Shown in pieces: positions 54,697 to 63,148 of a DNA stretch of 64,000 nucleotides. Both the position numbers and the translations under genes were made by a program. Position 1 is the first letter of the stretch. Each line of letters opens with the position of its first letter. Under the pieces are notes generated by a model. The model was not told the origin of the DNA. It saw only the letters and a program-made list of their open reading frames with translations, and did not search any database. The DNA is from Parabacteroides goldsteinii DSM 19448 = WAL 12034 (GTDB lineage: Bacteria > Bacteroidota > Bacteroidia > Bacteroidales > Tannerellaceae), in NCBI RefSeq assembly GCF_000969835.1, contig NZ_KQ033912.1, forward strand, positions 1,539,961 through 1,603,960, in the 5' to 3' direction.

Positions 54697-54766
54697 TTTT
54701 ATCTCGTTTTAAACGAAGTCCGAATTTGTTTAAAACAAAATTTAGTTCGTTTAAAACGAGATAAAA
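54697..54766. repeat. Perfect 21-bp inverted repeat with a third palindrome in its loop
   Basis: 54697-54717 and 54746-54766 are exact reverse complements (arms contain CGTTTTAAACGAA / TTCGTTTAAAACG, each itself nearly palindromic). The 28-nt loop holds another palindrome, TTTGTTT-A-AAACAAA (54725-54739). It is 143 bp after nrdG, followed by TTTTG. It may terminate nrdDG, but the three related palindromes suggest a protein-binding or mobile origin. Confidence 0.6.
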
Positions 54767-55155
54767 TTTTGTTGTAGTAGAAATTGCGCCTTTTTTAGAC
54801 TAAAAATTTGTTAATTAAGACATCCGCAATATAACTATCAGTACTATTAAAAGAGAAAATTACATGTTTTTAGGCAGTTTTTATTTCCAGAACAACCAAA
54901 AACCAGCATCTGCGGCAAATAGCAATATATCAACATAACAACAGAAAACACAACAGATTAGCCATAGTTCATAAACAATACGCAGCATTCTGCTAATGTT
55001 TTCATACTAATCAAGACACAACGAGCAAAAGAAACCTCACGAGAGGCTCATAAAAACAAACCAACATTCCCACCAGCCCGTACAAACCATCCACCCCACA
55101 CATAAATATCATTTTGATAATCAATAGACAAAAGCTCAAAAGGCAAAAAACTTTC
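54767..55155. other. Non-coding stretch between convergent genes
   Basis: About 390 bp of AT-rich sequence between nrdG and the AraC-type gene. No credible ORF, repeat array or RNA gene was seen. 54554-54696 is similar and has only a short spurious frame. Confidence 0.5.
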
Positions 55156-56067
55156 CTAATCTTTTGCAAATTGCCGTTTGAATGCCAACGGAGAAATATC
55201 CCGGTGCTTTTTGAAGAACTTTCCGAACGAAGACTGGTCGGAAAAGTTCAGCATATCTGCAACCTGTTGGATTGTAAGGTCCGGATTACGTAACAGAATC
55301 TCGGATTCACGTATCAGCGCCTCGCTAATCCATTGGTTGACTGTTTTTCCACTGAAACTTTTCATAATGCGTGAAAGATATTCGGGAGTAATACATAACT
55401 CGCCGGCATAGAAAGAGACGGAATGTTCTGTCCGGCAATGTTTGTTCAGCAACTGGATAAACAGGAACAACAGCAAATCGCGGCTGGGAGGATTCGGACT
55501 GACATTTCCGCGGTTGGCCTGGTAAACGATATTATTCATTTCCAACAGAAAACCGCGAAGTTCATTCATAATAATATCCCGTTGCCAGGCATGTTCCGTA
55601 CGTTCGATATTCCGTTCGATACGGTGCAGGCAGTTTTCCAGCAAGGCGCCTTCTTCCTCATTCAGTTTCTGTATCGGGCGGCTATGCCGGGAAGCGATAT
55701 AGGCAGCGGGCATACGGCGGCTGTTCAGCATAATCTCCGAAAACAAATTTCGCTCGATAATCAGGTGGTATCCCCTGAAATCAGGAGAAATACGGAAGTC
55801 CTTTACCGAATGCATATCCATAATATCCAACAGCAAGTTATCCGACAAATGATAGGTAAAATCATCTATCGTAATATCAATCTCTCCCTGCCGGACCAGA
55901 AAAATAGAAAATGCATCCAACCGGATGGAAGCCCCTTCCTTGAATCCCGGATTCTTATGGTCGCCGCCACTAAATTCGACAATAATCAATTTATCCTGAT
56001 AGGACTTGGAATTCATACCAAAAGAAAGCAAGTCCTCAATAGTTAACTGCAAAACCGATTGTTCCAT
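55156..56067 (-). CDS. AraC-family transcriptional regulator
   Basis: 303 residues from the minus-strand ATG at 56067 (MEQSVLQLTIEDLL). A longer frame to 56235 has an unlikely N-terminus running through a palindromic operator-like site. N-terminal cupin-like sensor (about 15-150), C-terminal two-HTH AraC domain (about 205-300: VSFYAGELCITPEYLSRIMKSFSG and QQVADMLNFSDQSSFGKFFKKHRDISPLAFKRQF). It is divergent from a tripartite RND efflux operon and probably controls it, in response to a drug-like or host compound (inference). Confidence 0.9.
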   Translation of the reverse strand: MEQSVLQLTIEDLLSFGMNSKSYQDKLIIVEFSGGDHKNPGFKEGASIRLDAFSIFLVRQGEIDITIDDFTYHLSDNLLLDIMDMHSVKDFRISPDFRGYHLIIERNLFSEIMLNSRRMPAAYIASRHSRPIQKLNEEEGALLENCLHRIERNIERTEHAWQRDIIMNELRGFLLEMNNIVYQANRGNVSPNPPSRDLLLFLFIQLLNKHCRTEHSVSFYAGELCITPEYLSRIMKSFSGKTVNQWISEALIRESEILLRNPDLTIQQVADMLNFSDQSSFGKFFKKHRDISPLAFKRQFAKD

Positions 56068-56120
56068 GAATAATTTTCTATGAACGGCAAAGATAAAAAA
56101 TATATCTGAAAGCAATCCCG

Positions 56121-56148
56121 ACCATTTTACTGACGTCAGCAAAATGGT
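56121..56148. promoter_or_regulatory. 28-bp near-perfect palindrome, putative operator
   Basis: Arms ACCATTTT and AAAATGGT flank a central CTGACGTCAG with one A/C mismatch per half. It lies 54 bp before the AraC-type start and about 216 bp before the RND operon. Symmetry is unusual for AraC binding, so a dimeric repressor may also act here. Confidence 0.55.
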
Positions 56149-56170
56149 TTCGTGTGATATTCCCTGTTCA

Positions 56171-56324
56171 ATTTTGGAACAACAATATTCAATTTTCAAC
56201 CACACTTCATTTGAGAAAAAGTCGGACATTTGCACCGGTTATTAGTTAAGGCAGTAAATATCAAAGAGTAACAAACTATTCTCACTTGAATATCACCCTA
56301 TTGATGTTTTTTATTTTGGAACAA
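56171..56324. promoter_or_regulatory. Direct repeat ATTTTGGAACAA (two copies)
   Basis: Exact 12-mers at 56171-56182 and 56313-56324 in the gap between the AraC-type gene and the RND operon. The second lies 40 bp before the adaptor start. An inverted partial copy (ATTGTTCCA, 56058-56066) overlaps the AraC-type start codon. They may be AraC-family half-sites. Confidence 0.45.
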
Positions 56325-56363
56325 TCCGGCTGCCGGGATTATAAATAAAATAAGTACGTAGAA

Positions 56364-57479
56364 ATGAAGAAAAATTTAATTACCAGATGCCTGGGTGGCA
56401 TCGGGGTAGGGTTCTTATGCCTTGTTGCCAGCTCATGTAAAGAACAGCCGGCCATGATGGTGAACAATGAGTACAAAGTACTAAAAGTGTCTACAACCGA
56501 CAAAACCCTGAGCAGTCTCTATTCTGCCACTATCCGCGGACGTCAGGACATCGACATCTATCCGCAGGTTTCAGGTTTTATCACTCAATTATGTGTGGAA
56601 GAAGGGCAGGCTGTACGCAAAGGACAATTATTGTTTGTAATCGACCAGGTGCCTTATCAGGCGGCTTTGCAGACAGCCCAAGCCAATGTGGAAGCCGCAG
56701 AAGCAGCGTTAAGCACTGCAAAACTGACGTTAGACAGCAAAAAAGAATTACATGCACAAAATGTAGTCTCCGCTTTCGACCTACAGACTGCCGAAAACTC
56801 CTGGCTAAGTGCCAAGGCCCAACTGGCACAGATGAAAGCGCTGGAACTGAATGCCCGCAATAACCTGTCCTATACAGAGGTGAAAAGTCCGTCGAATGGA
56901 GTTGTCGGAACACTCCCTTACCGCGTCGGAGCACTGGTCAGCGCCAGTCTGCCTAAGCCGTTGACTACGGTTTCGGACAATTCGGACATGTATGTCTACT
57001 TCTCCCTGACGGAAAACCAACTGCTGGGACTTACCCGCCAGTACGGCTCCAAACAGAAAGCGCTGGAAATGATGCCGGAAGTGGAATTACAACTGAACGA
57101 CAAATCCGTTTACCCCGTAAAAGGAAAAGTAGAGACCATCAGCGGTGTGATTGACCGCAGCACGGGAACCGTAAGCCTGCGTGCCGTATTCCCGAATAAA
57201 GACGGCATACTTTACAGCGGCAACTCCGGTAACATCATCTTGTCTACCGAGAAATCCGGCAGTATCGTAATTCCGCAGACAGCGACTTTCGAGATACAGG
57301 ACAAAGTATATGTCTATAAGGTGGTAGACGGCAAAGCAACCTCTGCCCAGGTGAATGTCACCCGTGTAAACGGCGGACAGGAATATATCGTGAACGATGG
57401 TTTGAAGCCGGGTGACGTGATTGTTGCCGAGGGCGTAGGTTTGCTGCGCGAAGGAACCCCGATTCAGGTTAAACAATAA
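56364..57479 (+). CDS. RND efflux adaptor lipoprotein (AcrA-like)
   Basis: 371 residues. Signal peptide with lipobox (VASSC, Cys about 25). Order: lipoyl half (RQDIDIYPQVSGFITQLCVEEGQAVRKGQLLFVID), alpha-hairpin, second lipoyl half (SYTEVKSPSNGVVGTLPYRVGALVSA), barrel and membrane-proximal domain (GLKPGDVIVAEGVGLLREGTPIQV). First gene of a three-gene drug-pump operon, 14 bp from the permease. Confidence 0.9.
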   Translation: MKKNLITRCLGGIGVGFLCLVASSCKEQPAMMVNNEYKVLKVSTTDKTLSSLYSATIRGRQDIDIYPQVSGFITQLCVEEGQAVRKGQLLFVIDQVPYQAALQTAQANVEAAEAALSTAKLTLDSKKELHAQNVVSAFDLQTAENSWLSAKAQLAQMKALELNARNNLSYTEVKSPSNGVVGTLPYRVGALVSASLPKPLTTVSDNSDMYVYFSLTENQLLGLTRQYGSKQKALEMMPEVELQLNDKSVYPVKGKVETISGVIDRSTGTVSLRAVFPNKDGILYSGNSGNIILSTEKSGSIVIPQTATFEIQDKVYVYKVVDGKATSAQVNVTRVNGGQEYIVNDGLKPGDVIVAEGVGLLREGTPIQVKQ

Positions 57480-57493
57480 TTGAAAGAAGGAAT

Positions 57494-60400
57494 ATGAAAT
57501 TAAGAACCTTTATAGAACGCCCGGTACTATCAGCCGTTATCTCTATCGTGATAGTATTCATGGGTATCATCGGATTGACGAGCCTGCCCGTCGAACAATA
57601 TCCCGATATCGCACCGCCTACCGTCATGGTAAGCACCACTTATTTCGGAGCCAGCGCCGAAACACTTCAGAAAAGTGTTATCGCCCCGTTGGAGGAAGCT
57701 ATCAACGGTGTTGAAGATATGACCTATATGACCTCTACTGCGACTAATGCCGGTACCGTCTCCATCATGGTCTATTTTAAGCAAGGTACCGATCCGGACA
57801 TGGCCGCAGTGAATGTGCAGAACCGTGTGTCGAAAGCCAGTGGTCAGCTTCCCGCAGAAGTAAACCAGGTCGGTGTAACGACAACGAAACGGCAAACCAG
57901 TATGTTACAGATATTTTCCATCTACAGTCCAGATGACTCATATGATGAAAACTTCCTTTCAAACTACCTGAGCATCAACCTTAAGCCGGAAATCCTCCGT
58001 ATTTCGGGTGTAGGAGAGTTGATGGTAATGGGAGGCGACTATAGTATGCGTGTCTGGATGAAACCGGACGTAATGGCACAATACAATCTGATCCCGGCCG
58101 ATGTAACAGCCGTCCTGGCCGAACAGAATATCGAGTCGGCTACCGGTTCGTTCGGTGAAAACTCAAAAGAGGCTTACCAGTACACGATGAAGTACAAAGG
58201 ACGTCTGATACAACCGGAAGAGTTCGGAGATATCGTGATCCGCTCATCGGAAGACGGTGAAGTGTTGAAACTGAAAGATATAGCCGAAATAGAACTCGGC
58301 CGCGAAAGCTACGCATATATCGGCGAGACATCCGGACATACCGGTATCTCCTGTATGATCTTCCAGACAGCCGGATCGAATGCAACCGAGGTTAACAATA
58401 ATATCGACGCCTTTCTGAACGAAGCGCGTAAGGACCTGCCCAAAGGGGTAGAGATCGTACAGATGATGAGCTCGAACGACTTCCTCTACGCTTCTATCAA
58501 TGAAGTGGTGAAGACGCTGATCGAAGCGATTATCCTGGTTATCCTTGTTGTATACATATTTTTGCAGGATATCCGTTCGACATTGATCCCGCTGGTAGGT
58601 ATCATCGTGTCGCTGGTCGGTACGTTTGCCTTTATGTCGATTGCCGGATTCAGTATCAACCTGATTACACTGTTTGCGCTCGTGCTGGTGATCGGTACGG
58701 TGGTGGACGATGCCATTGTCGTCGTCGAGGCGGTGCAGGCCCGATTCGACGTCGGGTATAAATCATCGTACATGGCAAGTATGGATGCCATGAACGGTAT
58801 CAGCACCGCCATTATTTCTTCTTCACTGGTATTTATGGCTGTATTTATTCCGGTATCGTTCATGAGCGGTACTTCGGGTACGTTCTACACCCAGTTCGGT
58901 CTGACGATGGCGGTTGCCGTAGGTATTTCGGCTATCAACGCATTGACACTGAGCCCTGCTTTGTGCGCCCTGATCCTGAAACCGTATATCAATGAAGACG
59001 GTACGCAGAAAGAAAACTTTGCCGCCCGTTTCCGTAGAGCGTTCAATACGGCTTTCGATGCGATCATCACCAAATATAAAAAAGGTGTATTGTTCTTTAT
59101 CAAACGGAAATGGCTTACATGGTCGTTACTGGCTTGTTCGATTGTCGTACTCGTTTTACTGATGAAGACGACTAAAACCAGTCTGGTACCCGACGAAGAC
59201 CAGGGAGTACTGTTTGTCAATGTAACCACCGCAGCCGGCAATTCACTGGCTACAACCGATATCATCATGACGGATATCGAACAACGTATCAAAGATATTC
59301 CGCAGATAAAGGAATATAATAAGGTTTCCGGCTACGGACTGATCTCGGGACAGGGTAATTCGTTCGGTATGTTTATTCTGAAACTGAAACCGTGGGACGA
59401 ACGTACCGCCAAAGAAGACCATGTGCAATCCGTCATCGGACAGGTGTACGGACGGACTGCCGATATAAAAGATGCCAGTATCTTCGCCATGGCTCCGGGT
59501 ATGATCCCGGGTTACGGTATGGGTAACGCATTGGAAATGTACATGCAGGACAAAAAGGGAGGCGATCTCACCGAGTTCTTCAATACCACCCAGCAATATC
59601 TGGCCGCCCTGCGCGAACGTCCGGAGATTGCGGCTGCTTATTCGACCTTCGCTATCAACTACCCGCAATGGGAGGTGACAGTAGACGCGGCAAAATGTAA
59701 ACGTGCCGGCATTACACCGGATGCTGTTCTGAGTACCCTCTCGGGTTACTATGGCGGACAGTACGTTTCCAACTTCAACCGTTTCTCGAAAGTGTATAAG
59801 GTGATGATACAGGCATCCCCCGATTATCGTCTGGATGAATCTTCACTGGATAACACGTTTGTACGTATGGCAAACGGTGAAATGTCCCCGTTAAGCCAGT
59901 TCATAACGCTGACAAAGGTGTACGGTGCAGAGTCGCTAAGTCGTTTCAATATGTACAACTCGATCAATGTGAATGCCATGCCTGCGGCAGGATATAGCTC
60001 CGGTGATGCGATCAATGCAGTGAAAGAAGTGGCATCAACCGCCCTTCCGAAAGGATATGGTTACGACTTTGCCGGTATCACCCGCGAGGAAAACCAACAG
60101 AGCGACACGACAACGGTAATCTTCGTGATTTGTATCCTGATGATCTACCTGATCCTGAGTGCGCTTTACGAGAGCTTCCTGATCCCGTTTGCCGTGATCC
60201 TTTCAGTACCATTCGGCCTGATGGGTAGCTTCCTGTTTGCAAGAATGATGGGGTTGGAGAATAATATTTACCTGCAAACCGGTTTGATTATGCTAATCGG
60301 ACTTCTGGCAAAGACGGCGATCCTGCTGACCGAATATGCAACCGAACGCCGTGCAGCCGGTATGAGCCTGACTTCGGCCGCGCTGTCTGCCGCCAAAGTT

Positions 60401-60706
60401 CGTTTGCGTCCGATTCTGATGACGGCGTTGACGATGATTTTCGGTCTGCTCCCGCTGGTCGTAGCGACCGGTGTAGGTGCAAACGGTAACAGTTCGTTGG
60501 GAACGGGTGCCGTCGGCGGTATGCTGATCGGAACACTCGCCCTGCTGTTCGTCGTTCCTTCGCTGTTCATTGTATTCCAGTATTTGCAGGAGAAAGTACG
60601 CCCGATACAGTTCGAGCCGACGCACGACTGGCAGATTCAGGAAGAAGTAGAAGAAGTAACTGCCGAGCGGAAAGAATATCTCGATAGTAAAAAGAAAGAA
60701 AAATAA
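57494..60706 (+). CDS. RND multidrug efflux permease (HAE1, AcrB-like)
   Basis: 1070 residues. N-terminal FIERPVLSAVISIVIVFMGI, VEQYPDIAPPTVMVSTTYFGASAETLQ; TM4 VVDDAIVVVEAV with both proton-relay Asp; TM10 GLLAKTAILLTEYA with the Lys. All hallmarks of the HAE1 drug pumps are present, in contrast to the two RND proteins at 13.7-21.6 kb. It should use proton force to expel hydrophobic compounds or bile salts. Confidence 0.94.
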   Translation: MKLRTFIERPVLSAVISIVIVFMGIIGLTSLPVEQYPDIAPPTVMVSTTYFGASAETLQKSVIAPLEEAINGVEDMTYMTSTATNAGTVSIMVYFKQGTDPDMAAVNVQNRVSKASGQLPAEVNQVGVTTTKRQTSMLQIFSIYSPDDSYDENFLSNYLSINLKPEILRISGVGELMVMGGDYSMRVWMKPDVMAQYNLIPADVTAVLAEQNIESATGSFGENSKEAYQYTMKYKGRLIQPEEFGDIVIRSSEDGEVLKLKDIAEIELGRESYAYIGETSGHTGISCMIFQTAGSNATEVNNNIDAFLNEARKDLPKGVEIVQMMSSNDFLYASINEVVKTLIEAIILVILVVYIFLQDIRSTLIPLVGIIVSLVGTFAFMSIAGFSINLITLFALVLVIGTVVDDAIVVVEAVQARFDVGYKSSYMASMDAMNGISTAIISSSLVFMAVFIPVSFMSGTSGTFYTQFGLTMAVAVGISAINALTLSPALCALILKPYINEDGTQKENFAARFRRAFNTAFDAIITKYKKGVLFFIKRKWLTWSLLACSIVVLVLLMKTTKTSLVPDEDQGVLFVNVTTAAGNSLATTDIIMTDIEQRIKDIPQIKEYNKVSGYGLISGQGNSFGMFILKLKPWDERTAKEDHVQSVIGQVYGRTADIKDASIFAMAPGMIPGYGMGNALEMYMQDKKGGDLTEFFNTTQQYLAALRERPEIAAAYSTFAINYPQWEVTVDAAKCKRAGITPDAVLSTLSGYYGGQYVSNFNRFSKVYKVMIQASPDYRLDESSLDNTFVRMANGEMSPLSQFITLTKVYGAESLSRFNMYNSINVNAMPAAGYSSGDAINAVKEVASTALPKGYGYDFAGITREENQQSDTTTVIFVICILMIYLILSALYESFLIPFAVILSVPFGLMGSFLFARMMGLENNIYLQTGLIMLIGLLAKTAILLTEYATERRAAGMSLTSAALSAAKVRLRPILMTALTMIFGLLPLVVATGVGANGNSSLGTGAVGGMLIGTLALLFVVPSLFIVFQYLQEKVRPIQFEPTHDWQIQEEVEEVTAERKEYLDSKKKEK

Positions 60707-60710
60707 GCAG

Positions 60711-62081
60711 ATGAAAAATAATATCATTCTATTATCTGTCGCCACCCTCTCGCTACTGAGCGGGTGCGGCATCTACAAATCCTACCAACCGGAAACCTCC
60801 GTCCCCGACAACCTGTTCAGGGAGGAGACGCCGGTTACGGATACGACAAGCATCGGCAATCTCGACTGGCGGGAACTTTTCACAGACCCTCAGTTGCAGG
60901 CACTGATTGAGAAAGGGTTGGAAAACAACACCGACCTGCGCACCGCCCACCTGCGGGTACAGGAGGCCGAAGCCGCCCTGATGACGTCGCGCCTGGCTTA
61001 CCTGCCGGCTCTTAACCTGACTCCGCAGGGTACCATCAGCAGTTTCGACGGTTCGAAAGCCGCCAAAAGTTATCAGCTGGCGGCCTCAGCGAGTTGGGAA
61101 ATAGATATATTCGGGAGACTGACAAACGCCAAAAGAAGTGCGCAGGCAGCTCTCGAACAAACCAAATCATACAAACAGGCCGTCCGGACACAGCTAATAG
61201 CCACTATAGCCAACTCCTACTACACTTTATTATTGCTCGACAAACAACTTGTCATCAGTGAACGGACGGCCTCTCTTTGGAAAGAGAATGTACAAGCCAT
61301 GCAGGCATTGAAAAAGGCAGGCCTGGCAAACGAAGCCGCCGTCTCGCAGTCGGAAGCGAACAGCCTCAGCGTGGAAGCCTCCCTCCTGACCTTGCGCCAA
61401 CAGATTAATGAGATGGAAAACAGCCTCTCCAACCTGCTCGGAGAAGTACCGCAGCGAGTAGAACGGGGCAACCTGGACCGCCAGGAGTTTCCCGAGACAT
61501 TGTCGGCCGGCGTTCCGCTCGCCCTCCTGAGTAACCGTCCGGACGTACGGCAGGCTGAATACTCGCTGGCACAGGCGTTTTATACAACGAACGGGGCACG
61601 GAGCGCTTTCTATCCGAACATCAACCTGAGCGGTGTGGCCGGATGGACCAACAGCGGAGGAGGCATCATCGCGAATCCCGGCGGTCTGCTGTTGCAGGCT
61701 ATCGGTTCGCTGACGCAGCCGTTATTCAACAAAGGTGCCAACATCGCCCAACTGAAGATTGCGAAAGCGCAGCAGGAAGAAGCCTCACTGGCTTTCCAGC
61801 AAAGCATCCTGAATGCGGGTAGCGAAGTGAACAACGCCCTGACCCAGTGGCAGACGGCACGCGGACGCATCACACTGGCTGACCGGCAAATCGTTTCCCT
61901 GCAAAAGGCCGTAAAAAGCACGCAGTTGCTGATGGACCACGGAAATATCACCTACCTGGAAGTGCTGACTGCCCAACAATCATTGTTGCAGGCCGAACTT
62001 TCCCAGGCGGCTGACCGCTTCGACGAAATACAAGGTGTCATCAACCTCTACCATGCTTTGGGAGGAGGACAGGAAGAATAA
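60711..62081 (+). CDS. Outer membrane efflux lipoprotein (OprM/NodT-like)
   Basis: 456 residues. Lipobox LLSGCG (Cys about 20) followed by IYKSYQPE. NodT-type hairpins (LDWRELFTDPQLQALIEKGLENNTDLRTAHLRVQEAEAAL, SNRPDVRQAEYSLAQAFYTTNGARSAFYPNI). It forms the outer channel of the tripartite pump, starting 4 bp after the permease stop. A strong terminator lies downstream. Confidence 0.92.
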   Translation: MKNNIILLSVATLSLLSGCGIYKSYQPETSVPDNLFREETPVTDTTSIGNLDWRELFTDPQLQALIEKGLENNTDLRTAHLRVQEAEAALMTSRLAYLPALNLTPQGTISSFDGSKAAKSYQLAASASWEIDIFGRLTNAKRSAQAALEQTKSYKQAVRTQLIATIANSYYTLLLLDKQLVISERTASLWKENVQAMQALKKAGLANEAAVSQSEANSLSVEASLLTLRQQINEMENSLSNLLGEVPQRVERGNLDRQEFPETLSAGVPLALLSNRPDVRQAEYSLAQAFYTTNGARSAFYPNINLSGVAGWTNSGGGIIANPGGLLLQAIGSLTQPLFNKGANIAQLKIAKAQQEEASLAFQQSILNAGSEVNNALTQWQTARGRITLADRQIVSLQKAVKSTQLLMDHGNITYLEVLTAQQSLLQAELSQAADRFDEIQGVINLYHALGGGQEE

Positions 62082-62084
62082 AAA

Positions 62085-62160
62085 TTCTAGCCTACCTAGA
62101 ACCTCCTTTCGAGGCAGGCTAGAAAGGGGCTTCCAGGCAAGATAGAAAGTAGTTTCCAGG
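62085..62160 (+). repeat. Hairpin and tandem direct repeat after the efflux operon
   Basis: TTCTAGCCTACCT (62085-62097) pairs with AGGCAGGCTAGAA (62112-62124), 12 of 13. Overlapping this, GCTAGAAAGGGGCTTCCAGG (62118-62137) and GATAGAAAGTAGTTTCCAGG (62141-62160) form an imperfect direct repeat with a 23-bp step. Confidence 0.5.
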
Positions 62161-62168
62161 TTAACAAG

Positions 62169-62209
62169 AAAGGTGCCGCATCTTTTAGCAGATGCGGCAC
62201 CTTTTTTTA
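62169..62209 (+). terminator. Strong terminator of the efflux operon
   Basis: AAAGGTGCCGCATC (62169-62182) pairs exactly with GATGCGGCACCTTT (62191-62204), followed by more T. Because its A and T flanks are symmetrical, it can also end the convergent arginase transcript. Confidence 0.92.
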
Positions 62210-62228
62210 TCTCTTTCCGGCAGTGCGG

Positions 62229-63125
62229 TCAGAGCCGGGCGGTTATATAATCGATAATATCGAGGCAGAGATTGGTTGTCAGGTCATTTGTATCCAGATC
62301 GGGATTCAGCTCGACCAGGTCCATCGACTTTATCAGGTTCGTAGATAGCATATGTTCCACAAAATCTTTAAACTCGTCGGGGATCAGACCTTCGCTGACC
62401 CGCGTTCCCGTTCCCGGAGCAAAGCGGGGGTCGATACTGTCCACATCGATACTGAAATGGACGTTGCGTATTTTCCTTTCCTTCAGTTTCCGTTTAATAT
62501 CTTCCGCTACAAAGCCGATGCCTTTCAAACGGATCGTTTCCATCGTGTAGACACTTAAATGTTCCCGGTCTATCAATGCCAACTCTCCTTCATCCAGGCT
62601 ACGGGTACCTACCAGAAAAACATTCTGCGGATTCACCTTATTCCCTTGTCCGTATATATTGACCAGTTCCTCGCTACCCATGCCCATCAAAGCACTCAAC
62701 GGCATACCGTGGATATTTCCGCTGGGAGAAGTTTCATTCGTATTGAGATCGCCGTGTGCATCCAGCCAGATGATACCGAAATCATCAAAACTTTTTCCAA
62801 CCCCGGAGGCACTCCCCAGCCCAAGTGAATGATCGCCACCGATAACCAGCGGGAAAGCTCCTCCGCGTAGCGTATCATAGACCAGTTCCGCCAGGTTATT
62901 GTTCACCTCCACTATCGCATCGAGGTATTTCATACTCTTGCTCCGGGCAAACTTATCCGCTTCCGACACAAGCGGGACATAGAGGTTGCCCAAATCAAAG
63001 GCACGATGCCCATTCTTCCGGATAACCTGCATCAGTCCCCGTTCACGCAGATGGTTCGGGGCCCGTTCAACGCCTTCCCGGTCACAACCCAGGTTCAGAG
63101 GGACTCCTATTACGTTTATTTTCAT
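62229..63125 (-). CDS. rocF: Arginase
   Basis: 298 residues from the minus-strand ATG at 63125 (MKINVIGVPLNLGCDREGVE). Longer frames upstream lie in the gap. Manganese-binding motifs: GGDHSLGLGSASG, WLDAHGDLNTNETSPSGNIHG, SIDVDSIDP. The DAHGD-NT form and GNIHGMPL are typical for arginase rather than agmatinase. It splits arginine into ornithine and urea. It follows ornithine aminotransferase by 23 bp, so both act in arginine breakdown to glutamate semialdehyde. Confidence 0.9.
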   Translation of the reverse strand: MKINVIGVPLNLGCDREGVERAPNHLRERGLMQVIRKNGHRAFDLGNLYVPLVSEADKFARSKSMKYLDAIVEVNNNLAELVYDTLRGGAFPLVIGGDHSLGLGSASGVGKSFDDFGIIWLDAHGDLNTNETSPSGNIHGMPLSALMGMGSEELVNIYGQGNKVNPQNVFLVGTRSLDEGELALIDREHLSVYTMETIRLKGIGFVAEDIKRKLKERKIRNVHFSIDVDSIDPRFAPGTGTRVSEGLIPDEFKDFVEHMLSTNLIKSMDLVELNPDLDTNDLTTNLCLDIIDYITARL

Positions 63126-63148
63126 ACGATAATTTATTACGATTATTA

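Noticed and set aside
54522..54764. 80-residue frame after nrdG
   Set aside because: It overlaps the end of nrdG, has no recognisable start signal or domain, and runs through the inverted repeat.
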